This document shows, one piece after another, positions 49,847 through 58,600 of a DNA stretch of 64,000 bases. The notes beneath the pieces were generated by a model. The model had not been told where the DNA came from and did not search any database. It saw only the letters and a program-made list of their open reading frames with translations. Source of the DNA: UBA10649 sp963700255 (GTDB taxonomy: Bacteria; Actinomycetota; Actinomycetes; S36-B12); assembly GCA_963700255.1 (NCBI GenBank), contig CAVOWW010000018.1, forward strand, positions 62,001 to 126,000, read 5' to 3'. Each line of letters opens with the position of its first letter. Position 1 is the stretch's first letter. The translations under genes were made by a program, and so were the position numbers.

Positions 49847-50548
49847 ATGGGCGCGCGAGTGAGCATTGCCGCTGTCGCAGTCGCCTGCGCCGTCGTGCTC
49901 GGCTCGACGGGGTGCGCCACCTCGACGGCGCCATCGACCGAGGCCTCGGGGCCTCGCCCCGGCTACACGGTCGCCACTGCACTCCCCGAGCCGAGCAGTC
50001 TCGGGAACGCCACGCTGGCCGACGTGCTGGCCGCTCGCCGGTCCCTCCGCGAGTTCAGCGCCGTCCCCCTCACCGAGCAGCAGGTGTCGGATCTCCTGTG
50101 GGCTGCGCAGGGAGTCACGTCGGACGCGGGCGGCCGCACCGCGCCCTCATCGGGAGCGCTCTATCCGCTCGAGGTGTACGTCGTGACCGAGGGGGAGGTC
50201 CGGCACTACCTGCCAGACGGGCACCGGGTCGAGGTGCGTGACTCCTCGACCGTGCGGCGTGCGGTCGCGGATGCGGTGGGCCAGGACGCGGCCAGCGACG
50301 CGCCGGCCGTGATCGTCATCGCGGGGGTGCCGGCCCGCGTCGAGCCGAAGTACGGCGGTCGCGCTGAGCGCTACCTCCTGCTCGAGGCCGGGCACGTCGC
50401 GCAGAACGTGCTGCTCGCCGCGACGGCGCTGGGACTGGGCGGGGTGCCGATCGGTGCGTTCGGCGACAACGCACTGGATCGAGCGCTGGACCTGCCGCCC
50501 GGCGAGCAGGCGGTCTACGCCATTCCGGTGGGGTCGCCCGCGTCGTAG
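49847..50548 (+). CDS. SagB-type nitroreductase-family lipoprotein
   Basis: A lipobox signal (IAAVAVACAVVLGSTGC) is followed by the nitroreductase fold: VLAARRSLREFSAVPLTEQQVSDLLWAAQGV, TAPSSGALYPLEVYVVT and HVAQNVLLAATALGLGGVPIGAFGDN. The RSLREF and PSSGALYP motifs place it with the SagB/ThcOx oxidoreductases that use FMN. An exported flavoenzyme lipoprotein is uncommon; it could receive FMN outside the cytoplasm or exist unfolded until the cofactor is added. It is 48 nt downstream of the aldo/keto reductase. Confidence 0.8.
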   Translation: MGARVSIAAVAVACAVVLGSTGCATSTAPSTEASGPRPGYTVATALPEPSSLGNATLADVLAARRSLREFSAVPLTEQQVSDLLWAAQGVTSDAGGRTAPSSGALYPLEVYVVTEGEVRHYLPDGHRVEVRDSSTVRRAVADAVGQDAASDAPAVIVIAGVPARVEPKYGGRAERYLLLEAGHVAQNVLLAATALGLGGVPIGAFGDNALDRALDLPPGEQAVYAIPVGSPAS

Positions 50549-50559
50549 GGAGACGGCCC

Positions 50560-51132
50560 TCAGTCGACGCCGGCGACGACGCTGTCGATGCGGTCGCCGA
50601 GGTCGTCGAAACGGCCGAGCATCGCGTCGTACTCCCGGATGGCGGCGATGCCCTCGAACAGGGACAGCCGAGGCTCCATGATCCGGCGGGCGCCTTCGTA
50701 CGACACTTGCGCCGCCCTGCGCGCTCGCTCGTGTGCTCGCTGGGCAGCGCGACCTGCTGCAAGGACCTGGCTGCGCGGTGCGCGGGCGGCGACCACCGAC
50801 TGCAGGCGCTTCGTCGTCACGACGACAGCGGCGAGGGTCCGGTCCGCATCGGCCCGGTAGGCGAGGAGCGTGGCGTTCTCCTCCGCGGCGAAACGGTCGC
50901 CGTAGGTGGTCAGGTAGTTCGTCAGGAGGGCTGCGGTCTCGCGTCGGAGGAGGCGGGCCTCCCTGCTCGCGCTGGTGGCGTCGCTGGCGGGAGTCGCCGT
51001 GGCGACGGATGGCGCCACGACCGCAGCCGACGATGCGGAGGCGACCGGCACTCCGAGCAGAAGTGCTGCACCGACGAGACCGACGACGGACAGTCGTCGG
51101 GCCGGTCCCGACCGACGGTGATCCTGGTCCAT
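50560..51132 (-). CDS. Secreted Ala-rich helical protein
   Basis: The 190-residue protein has a signal peptide (RLSVVGLVGAALLLGVPVASASS) then long amphipathic helices (TAALLTNYLTTYGDRFAAEENATLLAYRADADRTLAAVV and RAAQRAHERARRAAQVSYEGARR, read in pieces) and a final REYDAMLGRFDDLGDRIDSV. It looks like an extracytoplasmic helical bundle. Function unknown. It is similar in style to the secreted protein at 30791-31402. ATG 51132 is chosen over 51165 because it places the signal peptide correctly. Confidence 0.55.
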   Translation of the reverse strand: MDQDHRRSGPARRLSVVGLVGAALLLGVPVASASSAAVVAPSVATATPASDATSASREARLLRRETAALLTNYLTTYGDRFAAEENATLLAYRADADRTLAAVVVTTKRLQSVVAARAPRSQVLAAGRAAQRAHERARRAAQVSYEGARRIMEPRLSLFEGIAAIREYDAMLGRFDDLGDRIDSVVAGVD

Positions 51133-51285
51133 GGGTCCCCCTGCCTCAGGCGAGGTGACAACCATGCCTCACGAGGCGGGCACCCCTGACGACCGGGTCA
51201 GCCGGGTTCGTGCTGGTGAACGGGTGTGACGGCGCGGTTCGCGTTAGCGTGTGCGGACCGCATCGCGATCCTTGGAGGTCCTCCC

Positions 51286-51798
51286 GTGAACAAGACCCTG
51301 CTCGCTGCCCTGACCCCCACCGAGCGACTCCTGGTGGCGGAGACGGAGCCCGCTGCGCTCGCCCTGCTCGACGAGGACGAGACCTCCGCCCTGCACACCC
51401 GCGTGCTGCGCGCCCGCAACAAGGCGCAGGGCGTCTACCGACGCGGAGCATCGGGCAAGGTCGCAGCCAAGGGAGGCCGGGGCAAGGCCCGTCCGCAGAA
51501 CACCCACGCGCGCACGAAGGCGGAGGCCTTCGAGGAGGTGCTGGGCCGGGTGAGCCAGCGGCTCGCAGCCCTGGCCCGGCAGTCGGCGCGGGAGCTGCGC
51601 GAGGAGCGACTGGCGGCCGCGGCGGCGGCGAAGGCCGGCGGCGTGGCGGGCGCGAAGGCCCCGGCCGCGGCCAAGGGGCGCACCGTCGCGCCGAAGCGCA
51701 CGGGTGACCGGAGCCTGCGGTCGCCGGCGAGCGAGAAGAAGCGCGCCGGCAACCAGGGCGCCAACGCCCGCTGGCAGTCCAAGCGCGACGCACGCTGA
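51286..51798 (+). CDS. Basic Lys/Ala-rich DNA-binding-like protein, 170 aa
   Basis: GTG 51286 follows GGAGG at good spacing. The N-terminus (NKTLLAALTPTERLLVAETEPAALALLDEDETSALHTRVLRARNK, read in pieces) is helical, while the last 90 residues are rich in Lys, Arg and Ala with low-complexity runs (AAAAAAKAGGVAGAKAPAAAKG). The basic tail resembles histone-like or nucleoid-associated proteins of actinobacteria. No family is certain. Confidence 0.6.
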   Translation: MNKTLLAALTPTERLLVAETEPAALALLDEDETSALHTRVLRARNKAQGVYRRGASGKVAAKGGRGKARPQNTHARTKAEAFEEVLGRVSQRLAALARQSARELREERLAAAAAAKAGGVAGAKAPAAAKGRTVAPKRTGDRSLRSPASEKKRAGNQGANARWQSKRDAR

Positions 51799-51889
51799 AA
51801 TCGGACACCTCGGGCGTCGGCCGGGGGTGCCATGAGCCACAATCACTCCTTGAGGCCGTCGCTGACGGCACTGACCACAGGGAGTCACC

Positions 51890-52303
51890 GTGTCGCTGCG
51901 TGAGTCGATCACCAATGTGGACCTGTTCCGCGACCTGCCGCCACGCGTCCTCGACGAGGTGATCAACCGCGGCACGAAGATGAAGTACGCGCCCGGTCGA
52001 GTCTTCGTGCAGCAGGGCAGCACCGACTCGGGGCTGCAGCTGATCCTCGACGGCACGGCGGTCGTCTCGGTGAACGGGAACGACGTCGCCACCCTGCAGC
52101 CGGGCCAGTACCTCGGCGAGATCTCCCTCATCGACGCGGCCCCGCGGTCGGCGACGGTGACGGCCGGGCCGGAGGGCGCCGCGACCTTCGCGATGTCTCC
52201 CATCGCGTTCTCCGACCTCCTCGACGCCCATCCGGAGATCGGGCGGTCCGTCATGAAGGTGCTCACGGCCCACATCCGCCGGCTGGAGGCGGAGAAGGCG
52301 TGA
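51890..52303 (+). CDS. Stand-alone cyclic-nucleotide-binding domain protein
   Basis: The 137-residue protein is one cNMP-binding domain: NVDLFRDLPPRVLDEVINRG, YAPGRVFVQQGSTDSGLQLILDG and the phosphate-binding cassette GEISLIDAAPRSATVTAGPEG, in which Glu and Arg contact the cyclic nucleotide. It has no DNA-binding part, so it acts as a regulator of a partner. Its TGA overlaps the GTG of the ABC ATPase (52300), making that transporter the probable target. The exact nucleotide is unknown. Confidence 0.85.
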   Translation: MSLRESITNVDLFRDLPPRVLDEVINRGTKMKYAPGRVFVQQGSTDSGLQLILDGTAVVSVNGNDVATLQPGQYLGEISLIDAAPRSATVTAGPEGAATFAMSPIAFSDLLDAHPEIGRSVMKVLTAHIRRLEAEKA

Positions 52304-53061
52304 GCATCGCCCCGGTGCACTCCGGCCCGGCAGCGCGGGCCGTCGGACTGACGAAGGTGTACGGCGAGGGCGACACCGCCGTCACGGCACTCGACGACGT
52401 CTCGGTGGAGTTCGACCGGGGCCGTTTCACCGCGATCATGGGGCCGTCCGGCTCAGGCAAGTCCACGCTCATGCATGTGTGCGCGGGGCTCGACTCGGCG
52501 ACGGCCGGCACGGTGTACATCGGCGACGTCGACCTCACGACGCTGAAGGACAACGACCTCACCCGCCTGCGCAGGGACGCTGTCGGGTTCGTCTTCCAGG
52601 CGTTCAACCTCGTCCCGACGCTGTCCGCCATGGAGAACATCACCCTGCCGATGGACATCGCGGGAACGAAGGTGGACCGCGAGTGGGTCGACACGGTGAT
52701 CGACACCATCGGCCTGCGCGACCGGCTCGCCAACCGGCCGAGCCAGCTCTCCGGCGGCCAGCAGCAGCGCGTCGCGGCTGCCCGGGCCCTCGCGAGTCGC
52801 CCGCAGATCGTGTTCGCCGACGAGCCGACCGGCAACCTCGACTCCCGCGCCGGAGCCGAGGTGCTGACGTTCCTTCGCCGCAGCGTCGACGACTTCGGGC
52901 AGACGATCGTCATGGTCACCCACGACCCGACGGCCGCGTCCTACGCCGACCATGTGCTGTTCCTGGCCGACGGGCAGATCGTCGACACCATGGACGATCC
53001 GACGGCCGAGCGGGTGCTCGACCGGATGAAGGGCTTCGACGGCAAGGGCCGGAGGTCCTAG
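52300..53061 (+). CDS. ABC transporter ATP-binding protein (MacB/LolD type)
   Basis: The 253-residue ATPase has Walker A GPSGSGKST (residues 48-56), LSGGQQQRVAAARALAS (signature, from residue 150), Walker B VFADEPTGNLD and VMVTHDPTAA. The NLD sequence after Walker B and the QAFNLVPTLSAMENI segment are typical of the MacB/LolD/FtsE group that works with FtsX-like permeases, and such a permease follows after only 4 nt. GTG 52300 overlaps the cNMP-binding gene. It powers export or lipoprotein/envelope mechanical work rather than import. Confidence 0.9.
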   Translation: MSIAPVHSGPAARAVGLTKVYGEGDTAVTALDDVSVEFDRGRFTAIMGPSGSGKSTLMHVCAGLDSATAGTVYIGDVDLTTLKDNDLTRLRRDAVGFVFQAFNLVPTLSAMENITLPMDIAGTKVDREWVDTVIDTIGLRDRLANRPSQLSGGQQQRVAAARALASRPQIVFADEPTGNLDSRAGAEVLTFLRRSVDDFGQTIVMVTHDPTAASYADHVLFLADGQIVDTMDDPTAERVLDRMKGFDGKGRRS

Positions 53062-53065
53062 CGCC

Positions 53066-55597
53066 ATGCTGCGCAGCGCCTGGCGGAGCCTGCTTCACCA
53101 CAAGCTCCGCCTCGTCCTCTCCGGTGTCGCCATCGTGCTTGGCGTCGGCTTCGTCGTCGGCACGCTGATCTTCACCGACACCCTGAACTCCACCTTCACC
53201 AGCCTGTTCGCCGACACGACCTCCGACGTCGTCATCACGCCGGAGGAGGACGTCGAGAGCCGTGGGTTCGCGGGCACGGTGGCCACGCTGCCTGCCGCGC
53301 TGCTGACCGACGTCCGCGCCGTGGACGGCGTGGCGAAGGCCGGTGGCCAGGTCCTCATCGACGGCGTGGCGATCATCGACTCCGCCGGCGCTGTGCTCGG
53401 CACGCCCGGGGCGCCGACCTTCGGCAGCAACTGGGACGACGACGAGGAGCTGACACCCTTCCGGCTCGAGGAGGGGCGCGGCCCGGCCGCTCCCGGCGAG
53501 GTGGCGCTCGACTCCGTCTCGGCCGAGAAGGCCGGCTATGCCGTGGGCGACACCGTGCCGCTGGTCGGGCCGGATGGCCCGTTCGAGGCATCGCTCGTCG
53601 GGATCTTCCGGTACGGGACGTCGGGCAACCTCGCCGGAGCGACCATCGCCTCGTTCGCCACGGCGTACGCCCAGGAGCTCCTGCTCGACGGTGAGGACGC
53701 CTACACCGAGATCGACGCCGTGGCGGCCGAGGGCGTCACGCAGGACGTCCTCGCGACGGACGTGCGCGCGGTCGTGGGGGAGGGCGTCATCGTCCGCACC
53801 GGGAAGGAGGCGGCTGACGAGGCTACGGCGCAGATCACCGAGGGCCTCGCCTTCGTCAACATCTTCCTGCTCGTTTTCGCGGGGATCGCCCTCTTCGTCG
53901 GGACCTTCATCATCCTCAACACGTTCTCCATGCTGGTCGCGCAGCGCAGCCGCGAGCTGGCGCTGCTTCGTGCACTCGGCGCCACGCGCAGTCAGATCGT
54001 GCGGTCGCTGATCCTCGAGGCGGCCGGGGTTGGCCTGGTCGGAGCGGTTCTCGGGCTCTTCGTGGGGGTCGGCGTCGCCTACGGGCTCCAAGGCCTGTTC
54101 GCCGCCATCGGTGCCGAGATCCCCACCGAGGGGCTCGTGCTCCTGCCGCGGACGATCATCATCGGGCTGGTCATCGGCGTCCTCGTCACCGTCGTGGCCG
54201 GGCTCGCGCCGGCGATCCGCGCCTCGCGCATCCCGCCCATGGCGGCACTGCGCGACGACGTCGCGCTGCCTGCCCGCTCCCTGCACTTCCGCGCCATCGC
54301 CGGCGCGATCCTGCTCGTGGCCGGCCTGGTGGCCATGACCGCTGGCGCCGCGGTCGGCGGTGGCTCGGGCTCGCAGCTCGTCGGACTCGGGGTCGTTGCG
54401 GCCCTCATCGGGGCGATCGTCGTGAGCCCAGCTCTGGCCGGCCCCATGGTGCGGATCCTCGGATTCGCGTTCCCCCGCATGTTCGGCACGGTGGGCTCGC
54501 TCGCGGTGCAGAACGCCGAACGCCAGCCGCGGCGCACGGCGGCCACGGCATCCGCGCTGATGATCGGCCTGGCCCTGGTGTCCGCCCTCACCATCTTCGC
54601 CACGTCGGCGAAGTCGTCGATCACGGTGATCATCGACAGCGTGGTCGGCGCCGACTTCCTCGTCACGAACCAGACCCAGCGGCCCTTCGGCGAGGAGGTG
54701 GCCCTGGCCGTCGCGGGCGTGCCGGGCGTCGGGATCGTCTCCCCGGTGAAGCTCGTGCCGTCGCTCGTCCAGGAGGAGCCGAGCGCCCTGGTCGGGGTCG
54801 ACCCGGCCACCTTCGGCGACGTTGTCAATCTCGAGTTCACGTCGGGGTCGCTCGCCGGCCTGGCGTCCGGTGGTCTCGTGGTGGACTCGCAGACGGCCAC
54901 CGACACGAACCTCGCGGTGGGCGACCCCGTCGCGGTGCGGTTCGCCTCCGGCTCGGCGGACTACACGGTCACCGGCGTCTACGAGTCGGCGGGGCAGTTC
55001 AGCGGGTATGTCGTGGACAGCGAGTCGGTGATCGCGGCCGGGGCGGATCCTGGGGACTCGGTGGTCTACGTCAAGGCAGAGCCGGACGCTGACGTCGACG
55101 CGGTCCAGGCGGGAATGACCGCGGCGCTCGCCGACAACCCGACGGTCCAGGTGCTGAGCCAGACGGACTTCAAGGAGCAGATCACGTCAGGCGTGGACCA
55201 GATCCTGCTGGTGATGGTGATGCTGCTCAGCCTCGCCATCCTCATCGCCGTGCTCGGCATCGTGAACACCCTCGTGCTCTCCGTCGTCGAGCGGACACGC
55301 GAGATCGGCATGCTGCGAGCGGTGGGTGCACTCCGCCGCCAGATCAGGACGATGGTCGTGCTCGAGGCGCTGGTGATCGCCGTCTTCGGGGCGGTCGTCG
55401 GGTTGGTGCTGGGCGTGTGGTTCGCCGTCGCGCTGCAGCGGACCCTCATCGACCAGGGCATCGCCGTCCTCGACATCCCCTGGATCGGGATCATCGTCTT
55501 CCTCGTGGTGGCCGGCATCGTCGGCGTGCTGGCCGCGCTCTGGCCGGCGTTCCGCGCGGGCCGGCTGAACGTGCTCGAGGCCATCAGCACAGAGTGA
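53066..55597 (+). CDS. FtsX-like ABC transporter permease
   Basis: The 843-residue permease has an N-terminal span (LRLVLSGVAIVLGVGFVVGTLIF), an outer MacB-type core domain, a three-span FtsX block (GLAFVNIFLLVFAGIALFVGTFIILNTFSMLVAQRSRELALLRALG), a second pair of spans (AIAGAILLVAGLVAMTAGAAVGGG), another outer domain and a final FtsX block (ILLVMVMLLSLAILIAVLGIVNTLVLSVVERTREIGMLRAVG and the last two helices); segments read in pieces. Such two-block permeases function alone with one ATPase dimer. Substrates of the family are peptides, lipids or antibiotics. Confidence 0.9.
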   Translation: MLRSAWRSLLHHKLRLVLSGVAIVLGVGFVVGTLIFTDTLNSTFTSLFADTTSDVVITPEEDVESRGFAGTVATLPAALLTDVRAVDGVAKAGGQVLIDGVAIIDSAGAVLGTPGAPTFGSNWDDDEELTPFRLEEGRGPAAPGEVALDSVSAEKAGYAVGDTVPLVGPDGPFEASLVGIFRYGTSGNLAGATIASFATAYAQELLLDGEDAYTEIDAVAAEGVTQDVLATDVRAVVGEGVIVRTGKEAADEATAQITEGLAFVNIFLLVFAGIALFVGTFIILNTFSMLVAQRSRELALLRALGATRSQIVRSLILEAAGVGLVGAVLGLFVGVGVAYGLQGLFAAIGAEIPTEGLVLLPRTIIIGLVIGVLVTVVAGLAPAIRASRIPPMAALRDDVALPARSLHFRAIAGAILLVAGLVAMTAGAAVGGGSGSQLVGLGVVAALIGAIVVSPALAGPMVRILGFAFPRMFGTVGSLAVQNAERQPRRTAATASALMIGLALVSALTIFATSAKSSITVIIDSVVGADFLVTNQTQRPFGEEVALAVAGVPGVGIVSPVKLVPSLVQEEPSALVGVDPATFGDVVNLEFTSGSLAGLASGGLVVDSQTATDTNLAVGDPVAVRFASGSADYTVTGVYESAGQFSGYVVDSESVIAAGADPGDSVVYVKAEPDADVDAVQAGMTAALADNPTVQVLSQTDFKEQITSGVDQILLVMVMLLSLAILIAVLGIVNTLVLSVVERTREIGMLRAVGALRRQIRTMVVLEALVIAVFGAVVGLVLGVWFAVALQRTLIDQGIAVLDIPWIGIIVFLVVAGIVGVLAALWPAFRAGRLNVLEAISTE

Positions 55598-55699
55598 CGG
55601 GCACGGGTCGGAGCCGTCCGCCGGACGACGCGAGGTGACCTCGCCATGAGCACCGAGGTGGTTCCCTGTGCGTCGTCACGCTGCGGAAGCAGCGCGGGG

Positions 55700-56956
55700 T
55701 CAGCGGGGCGTTCCGCGCCCGCTGGGACGGTACGTGCCGGTCATGACCAGCGGCTCCTGCTCGGGCACCAGCTGCGTCCAGGTGTTGTCGCCGACGTCGT
55801 AGGCCCAGGTGTCCGCCGTGAGCCACCAGCCCAGCTGGAGGTCGGCCGGCATCTCGTCATCGATCATCCGCGCACTGCCGCCGAGCATGACGACCCGTTC
55901 GTTCGCGGGGTCGTAGACGACGGTGTGCCCGTATCGGGCGATGAGCCCGATGGGCAGGCCGTCCGGGAGGAAGGGGCTCCCGGCCACGGTCCCGGGCGGC
56001 CAGGTGGTGTCGAACTCCAGGATGTCGCCCCAGGCGTCCGGCGACGACCGCGACCAGGTGCCGGTGCTGCTGTCGAAGACGGCGACCTCCCCGCCACTGA
56101 TCGCGACGGCACGGCCGTGCTCGGAGTCGTAGACCATCTCGGTGCCGGTCTCCAGGTAGTTGAGCAGCAGCGCCGGGGGTGAGCTGCGCAGGTCCGTCCA
56201 GCGTCGGCTCGCCACGTCGAAGGCCCACGTGCTCCCGCCCCTGCCGTCGACCGCGAAGACGGCCAGCAGCACGGCATGGCGGACGGTGTCGTACGTCATC
56301 AGCGTGTAGCCGGTCCAGTCGTCGACGGCGGTGCTCGTGGTGTCCGGCCAGGGGTCTCCAGCCCTCGGCGTGACGACCGCCCACGTGCCGCTGCCGAGGT
56401 CGTAGGTCCACAGGGTGGATGCCCAGTCGTTCCACCCGATCACGCTGGTGCTCTCCGGGTCGTAGACGGCATCGGAGATGCCATTGGGCTGCTGACCCTG
56501 CGATGGGATATCAGTCCACGTGTCATCGGCAGCCGAGTAGGCGCGGACCGGACCCTCCCAGCCCGGGATCGCGAGGGTGAGGTCCGCGGCTGCGTGGTAG
56601 ACGAGCCTCGTCAGGTCCGCCTCGGGAGCCAGCGTCGCCGCCATCCGCTGCCAGCTGTTGCGGCACACGTCGAACGTCCACGTGACGTGCCGCTCAACGA
56701 CCGTCGGCCGTGGCTGCAGGACGACGATGCGCCCGGCGCGGGTGTCCATCGCCGCGGGGAGCGTGCCCGGCTCGTACATGGCCGGCCGGTCCTGCCAGGG
56801 GACCGCGGGCAGCGCGCTGCCGCTCCCGAGGGGGCAGTCGGCATGCGGCCGCTCATCGACGGCTGACGGGTCTCCCGCGCTCATCGCCGTCGGTCCAGCG
56901 CATGCGGCCACGAGCGCGGTGAGGGTGGTCATCATGACCGCGGTCCGGGTCAGCAC
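55700..56956 (-). CDS. Kelch-repeat lipoprotein
   Basis: GTG 56956, preceded by GGGAGG, gives a 418-residue lipoprotein with lipobox TLTALVAAC near residue 17. About five kelch-like blades follow: RAGRIVVLQPRPTVVERHVTWTFDVCRNSWQRM, STLWTYDLGSGTWAVVTP, STWAFDVASRRWTDL, GRAVAISGGEVAVFDSSTGTWSR and NERVVMLGGSARMID...TWAYDVGDNTWTQL (read in pieces). Kelch propellers bind ligands; galactose-oxidase-like catalytic residues are not evident. It sits on the outer side of the membrane. It converges on the FtsX permease with a gap of about 100 nt. Confidence 0.75.
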   Translation of the reverse strand: MLTRTAVMMTTLTALVAACAGPTAMSAGDPSAVDERPHADCPLGSGSALPAVPWQDRPAMYEPGTLPAAMDTRAGRIVVLQPRPTVVERHVTWTFDVCRNSWQRMAATLAPEADLTRLVYHAAADLTLAIPGWEGPVRAYSAADDTWTDIPSQGQQPNGISDAVYDPESTSVIGWNDWASTLWTYDLGSGTWAVVTPRAGDPWPDTTSTAVDDWTGYTLMTYDTVRHAVLLAVFAVDGRGGSTWAFDVASRRWTDLRSSPPALLLNYLETGTEMVYDSEHGRAVAISGGEVAVFDSSTGTWSRSSPDAWGDILEFDTTWPPGTVAGSPFLPDGLPIGLIARYGHTVVYDPANERVVMLGGSARMIDDEMPADLQLGWWLTADTWAYDVGDNTWTQLVPEQEPLVMTGTYRPSGRGTPR

Positions 56957-57041
56957 CTCGACCTCCCGGGGGAGCACCTCCATTGTCCGCCGGGCATCCG
57001 GGGCGATGCAATGAGACGGGGACGCACGTCAGGGGACGTGA

Positions 57042-57818
57042 TCAGCCGCGGCTGCTGCCCAGGTACTCGGCCGTGCGCGGATCGGCGGGACTCGCGAACA
57101 CCTCGTGGGTCGGCCCGTACTCGACGAGCTCGCCGTGCCGGCCCTCGTCGTCGTGCTGGTGCGCGACGAAGAACGCCGTGCGGTCGGAGACCCGGGCGGC
57201 CTGCCCGAGGTCGTGCGTGACGAGGACGATCGAGTAGTCGCCGGAGAGGTCGGTGATCAGGCCCTCGATGCCGGACGTGGCCACGGGGTCCAGGGATGCC
57301 GTCGGCTCGTCCATGAGGATCACCTCGGGTCCGACCGCGAGGCAGCGCGCGATCACGAGTCGCTGCTGCTGGCCGCCGGACAGGTCCATGGCGCTGCGCC
57401 CGAGGTCGTCCTTCACCTCGTCCCACAGCCCCGCGCGGGTGAGCGACTCCTCGACGAGGTCGTCCAGCCCGTGCCGGGTCCCGTGGAGCGTCGGGCCGTA
57501 GGCGACGTTGTCGTAGACGGACTTCGGGAAGGGGTTGGGCTTCTGGAAGACCATCCCGATCCGCCGGCGCAGGTCGATGAGGTCCACGTCCGGGGCGTGG
57601 ATGTCGGCCCCGTCGAACAGCACGGACCCGGTGAGGCGGGCTCCGGCCACGAGGTCGTTCATCCGGTTGAAGGTGCGCAGCAGCGTGGACTTGCCGCAGC
57701 CGCTGGGGCCGATCAGGGCGGTGACGCCGCCGCGGGGGATCCGCATCGTCACGTCGTTCAGCGCGAGCACGGAGCCGTAGGTGACTGTCACGCCGTCGAC
57801 GACGAAGACGTCGTTCAC
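57042..57818 (-). CDS. PstB-like ABC ATPase, probable partner of FetB-like permease
   Basis: The 258-residue ATPase has GPSGCGKSTLLRTFNRMNDL (Walker A, residues 37-45), VFQKPNPFPKSVYDNVAYGP, LSGGQQQRLVIARCLAVGPEVILMDEPTASLDPVATSG (read in pieces) and VLVTHDLGQAARVSDRTAFF. The FNRMNDL and KPNPFP segments are characteristic of PstB. No PstS, PstC or PstA gene is nearby. Instead the GTG start overlaps the stop of a FetB-type permease by 4 nt, so it more likely drives that permease. The phosphate assignment from similarity alone should not be trusted. Confidence 0.8.
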   Translation of the reverse strand: MNDVFVVDGVTVTYGSVLALNDVTMRIPRGGVTALIGPSGCGKSTLLRTFNRMNDLVAGARLTGSVLFDGADIHAPDVDLIDLRRRIGMVFQKPNPFPKSVYDNVAYGPTLHGTRHGLDDLVEESLTRAGLWDEVKDDLGRSAMDLSGGQQQRLVIARCLAVGPEVILMDEPTASLDPVATSGIEGLITDLSGDYSIVLVTHDLGQAARVSDRTAFFVAHQHDDEGRHGELVEYGPTHEVFASPADPRTAEYLGSSRG

Positions 57819-58594
57819 GAGGAGGCCGTCCCGACGGCGACGTTGACGCCGAGCCCCGGCGGAAGCGGGCTGATCAGCCGCGTGGTGACGAGCGCGGTGA
57901 TGACCTGCACCAGCAGCAGGCCGATCAGGACCAGCAGCTGCACCTGTGCTGCGGCCAGGGGGGACGCGCCGCCCAGCAGCATCCCGACGAACGCCCCGGG
58001 GAGGGTCACCAGTCCCGCGCTCTTCGTCTGGTCGAGGGTCGGGAACAGCGAGCGTTCCGAGGCGCGCTTGGCGAACTCGTGTCCGGCCTGGCGGTAGGTC
58101 GCACCGAGGGCGACATAGCCGGAGAACGTCACGAGCTGGTCGTGGACGTCGTCGCGCAGCCGCACGCCGGCAAGTGAGGCGGTCGTCATCGCGCCGCCGA
58201 TCATCTGCGCGCTGAAGGGCAGCAGGCTCTGCGCGGTGAACTCGAGGGCTCCGGTGACGGCGACGATGCTCACGGTGGCCGCGGCGCCTAGGAAGATCGC
58301 GAGCAGCACGGCGAGGCCGTCCTGACGGTCGCCGCCGATGCGGCGCGTCGACGTCCAGGCCGCGACCAGGAGCATGACGCCGAGGTAGAGGAAGGCGCCC
58401 TCGGGGTGCGTGAAGATCCAGGCGATGACGAGCGCGACTGCGAGGAGCTGCACGAGGGCGCGAGCTGCCGCTATGGCGAGCTCCTTGCGGTAGCCGAGGC
58501 CGCCGATGGTCATGACGACGAAGGCGGCCGTCAGCAGGAGGGCGAGCGCGATCCCGGTGCGCAGCGGCTCGACGTCCATCTGCGCATTGTGCAC
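57815..58594 (-). CDS. UPF0014/FetB-family permease
   Basis: The 259-residue protein has seven hydrophobic segments and the UPF0014 motifs: LGYRKELAIAAARALVQLLAVALVIAWIF, QMIGGAMTTASLAGVRLRDDV, ASERSLFPTLDQTKSAGLVTLPGAFVGMLLGGASPLAAAQVQL (read in pieces) and ALVTTRLISPLPPG. E. coli FetAB exports iron and plant ALS3 belongs to the same family. ATG 58594 or an internal ATG at 58579 are possible starts. Its stop overlaps the ATPase start by 4 nt. Metal export is the best-supported role. Confidence 0.85.
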   Translation of the reverse strand: MHNAQMDVEPLRTGIALALLLTAAFVVMTIGGLGYRKELAIAAARALVQLLAVALVIAWIFTHPEGAFLYLGVMLLVAAWTSTRRIGGDRQDGLAVLLAIFLGAAATVSIVAVTGALEFTAQSLLPFSAQMIGGAMTTASLAGVRLRDDVHDQLVTFSGYVALGATYRQAGHEFAKRASERSLFPTLDQTKSAGLVTLPGAFVGMLLGGASPLAAAQVQLLVLIGLLLVQVITALVTTRLISPLPPGLGVNVAVGTASS

Positions 58595-58600
58595 GTCCGG

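Noticed and set aside
57042..57818. Phosphate transporter ATPase (pstB) as the sole label
   Set aside because: No other pst genes are nearby and the gene is coupled to a FetB-like permease.
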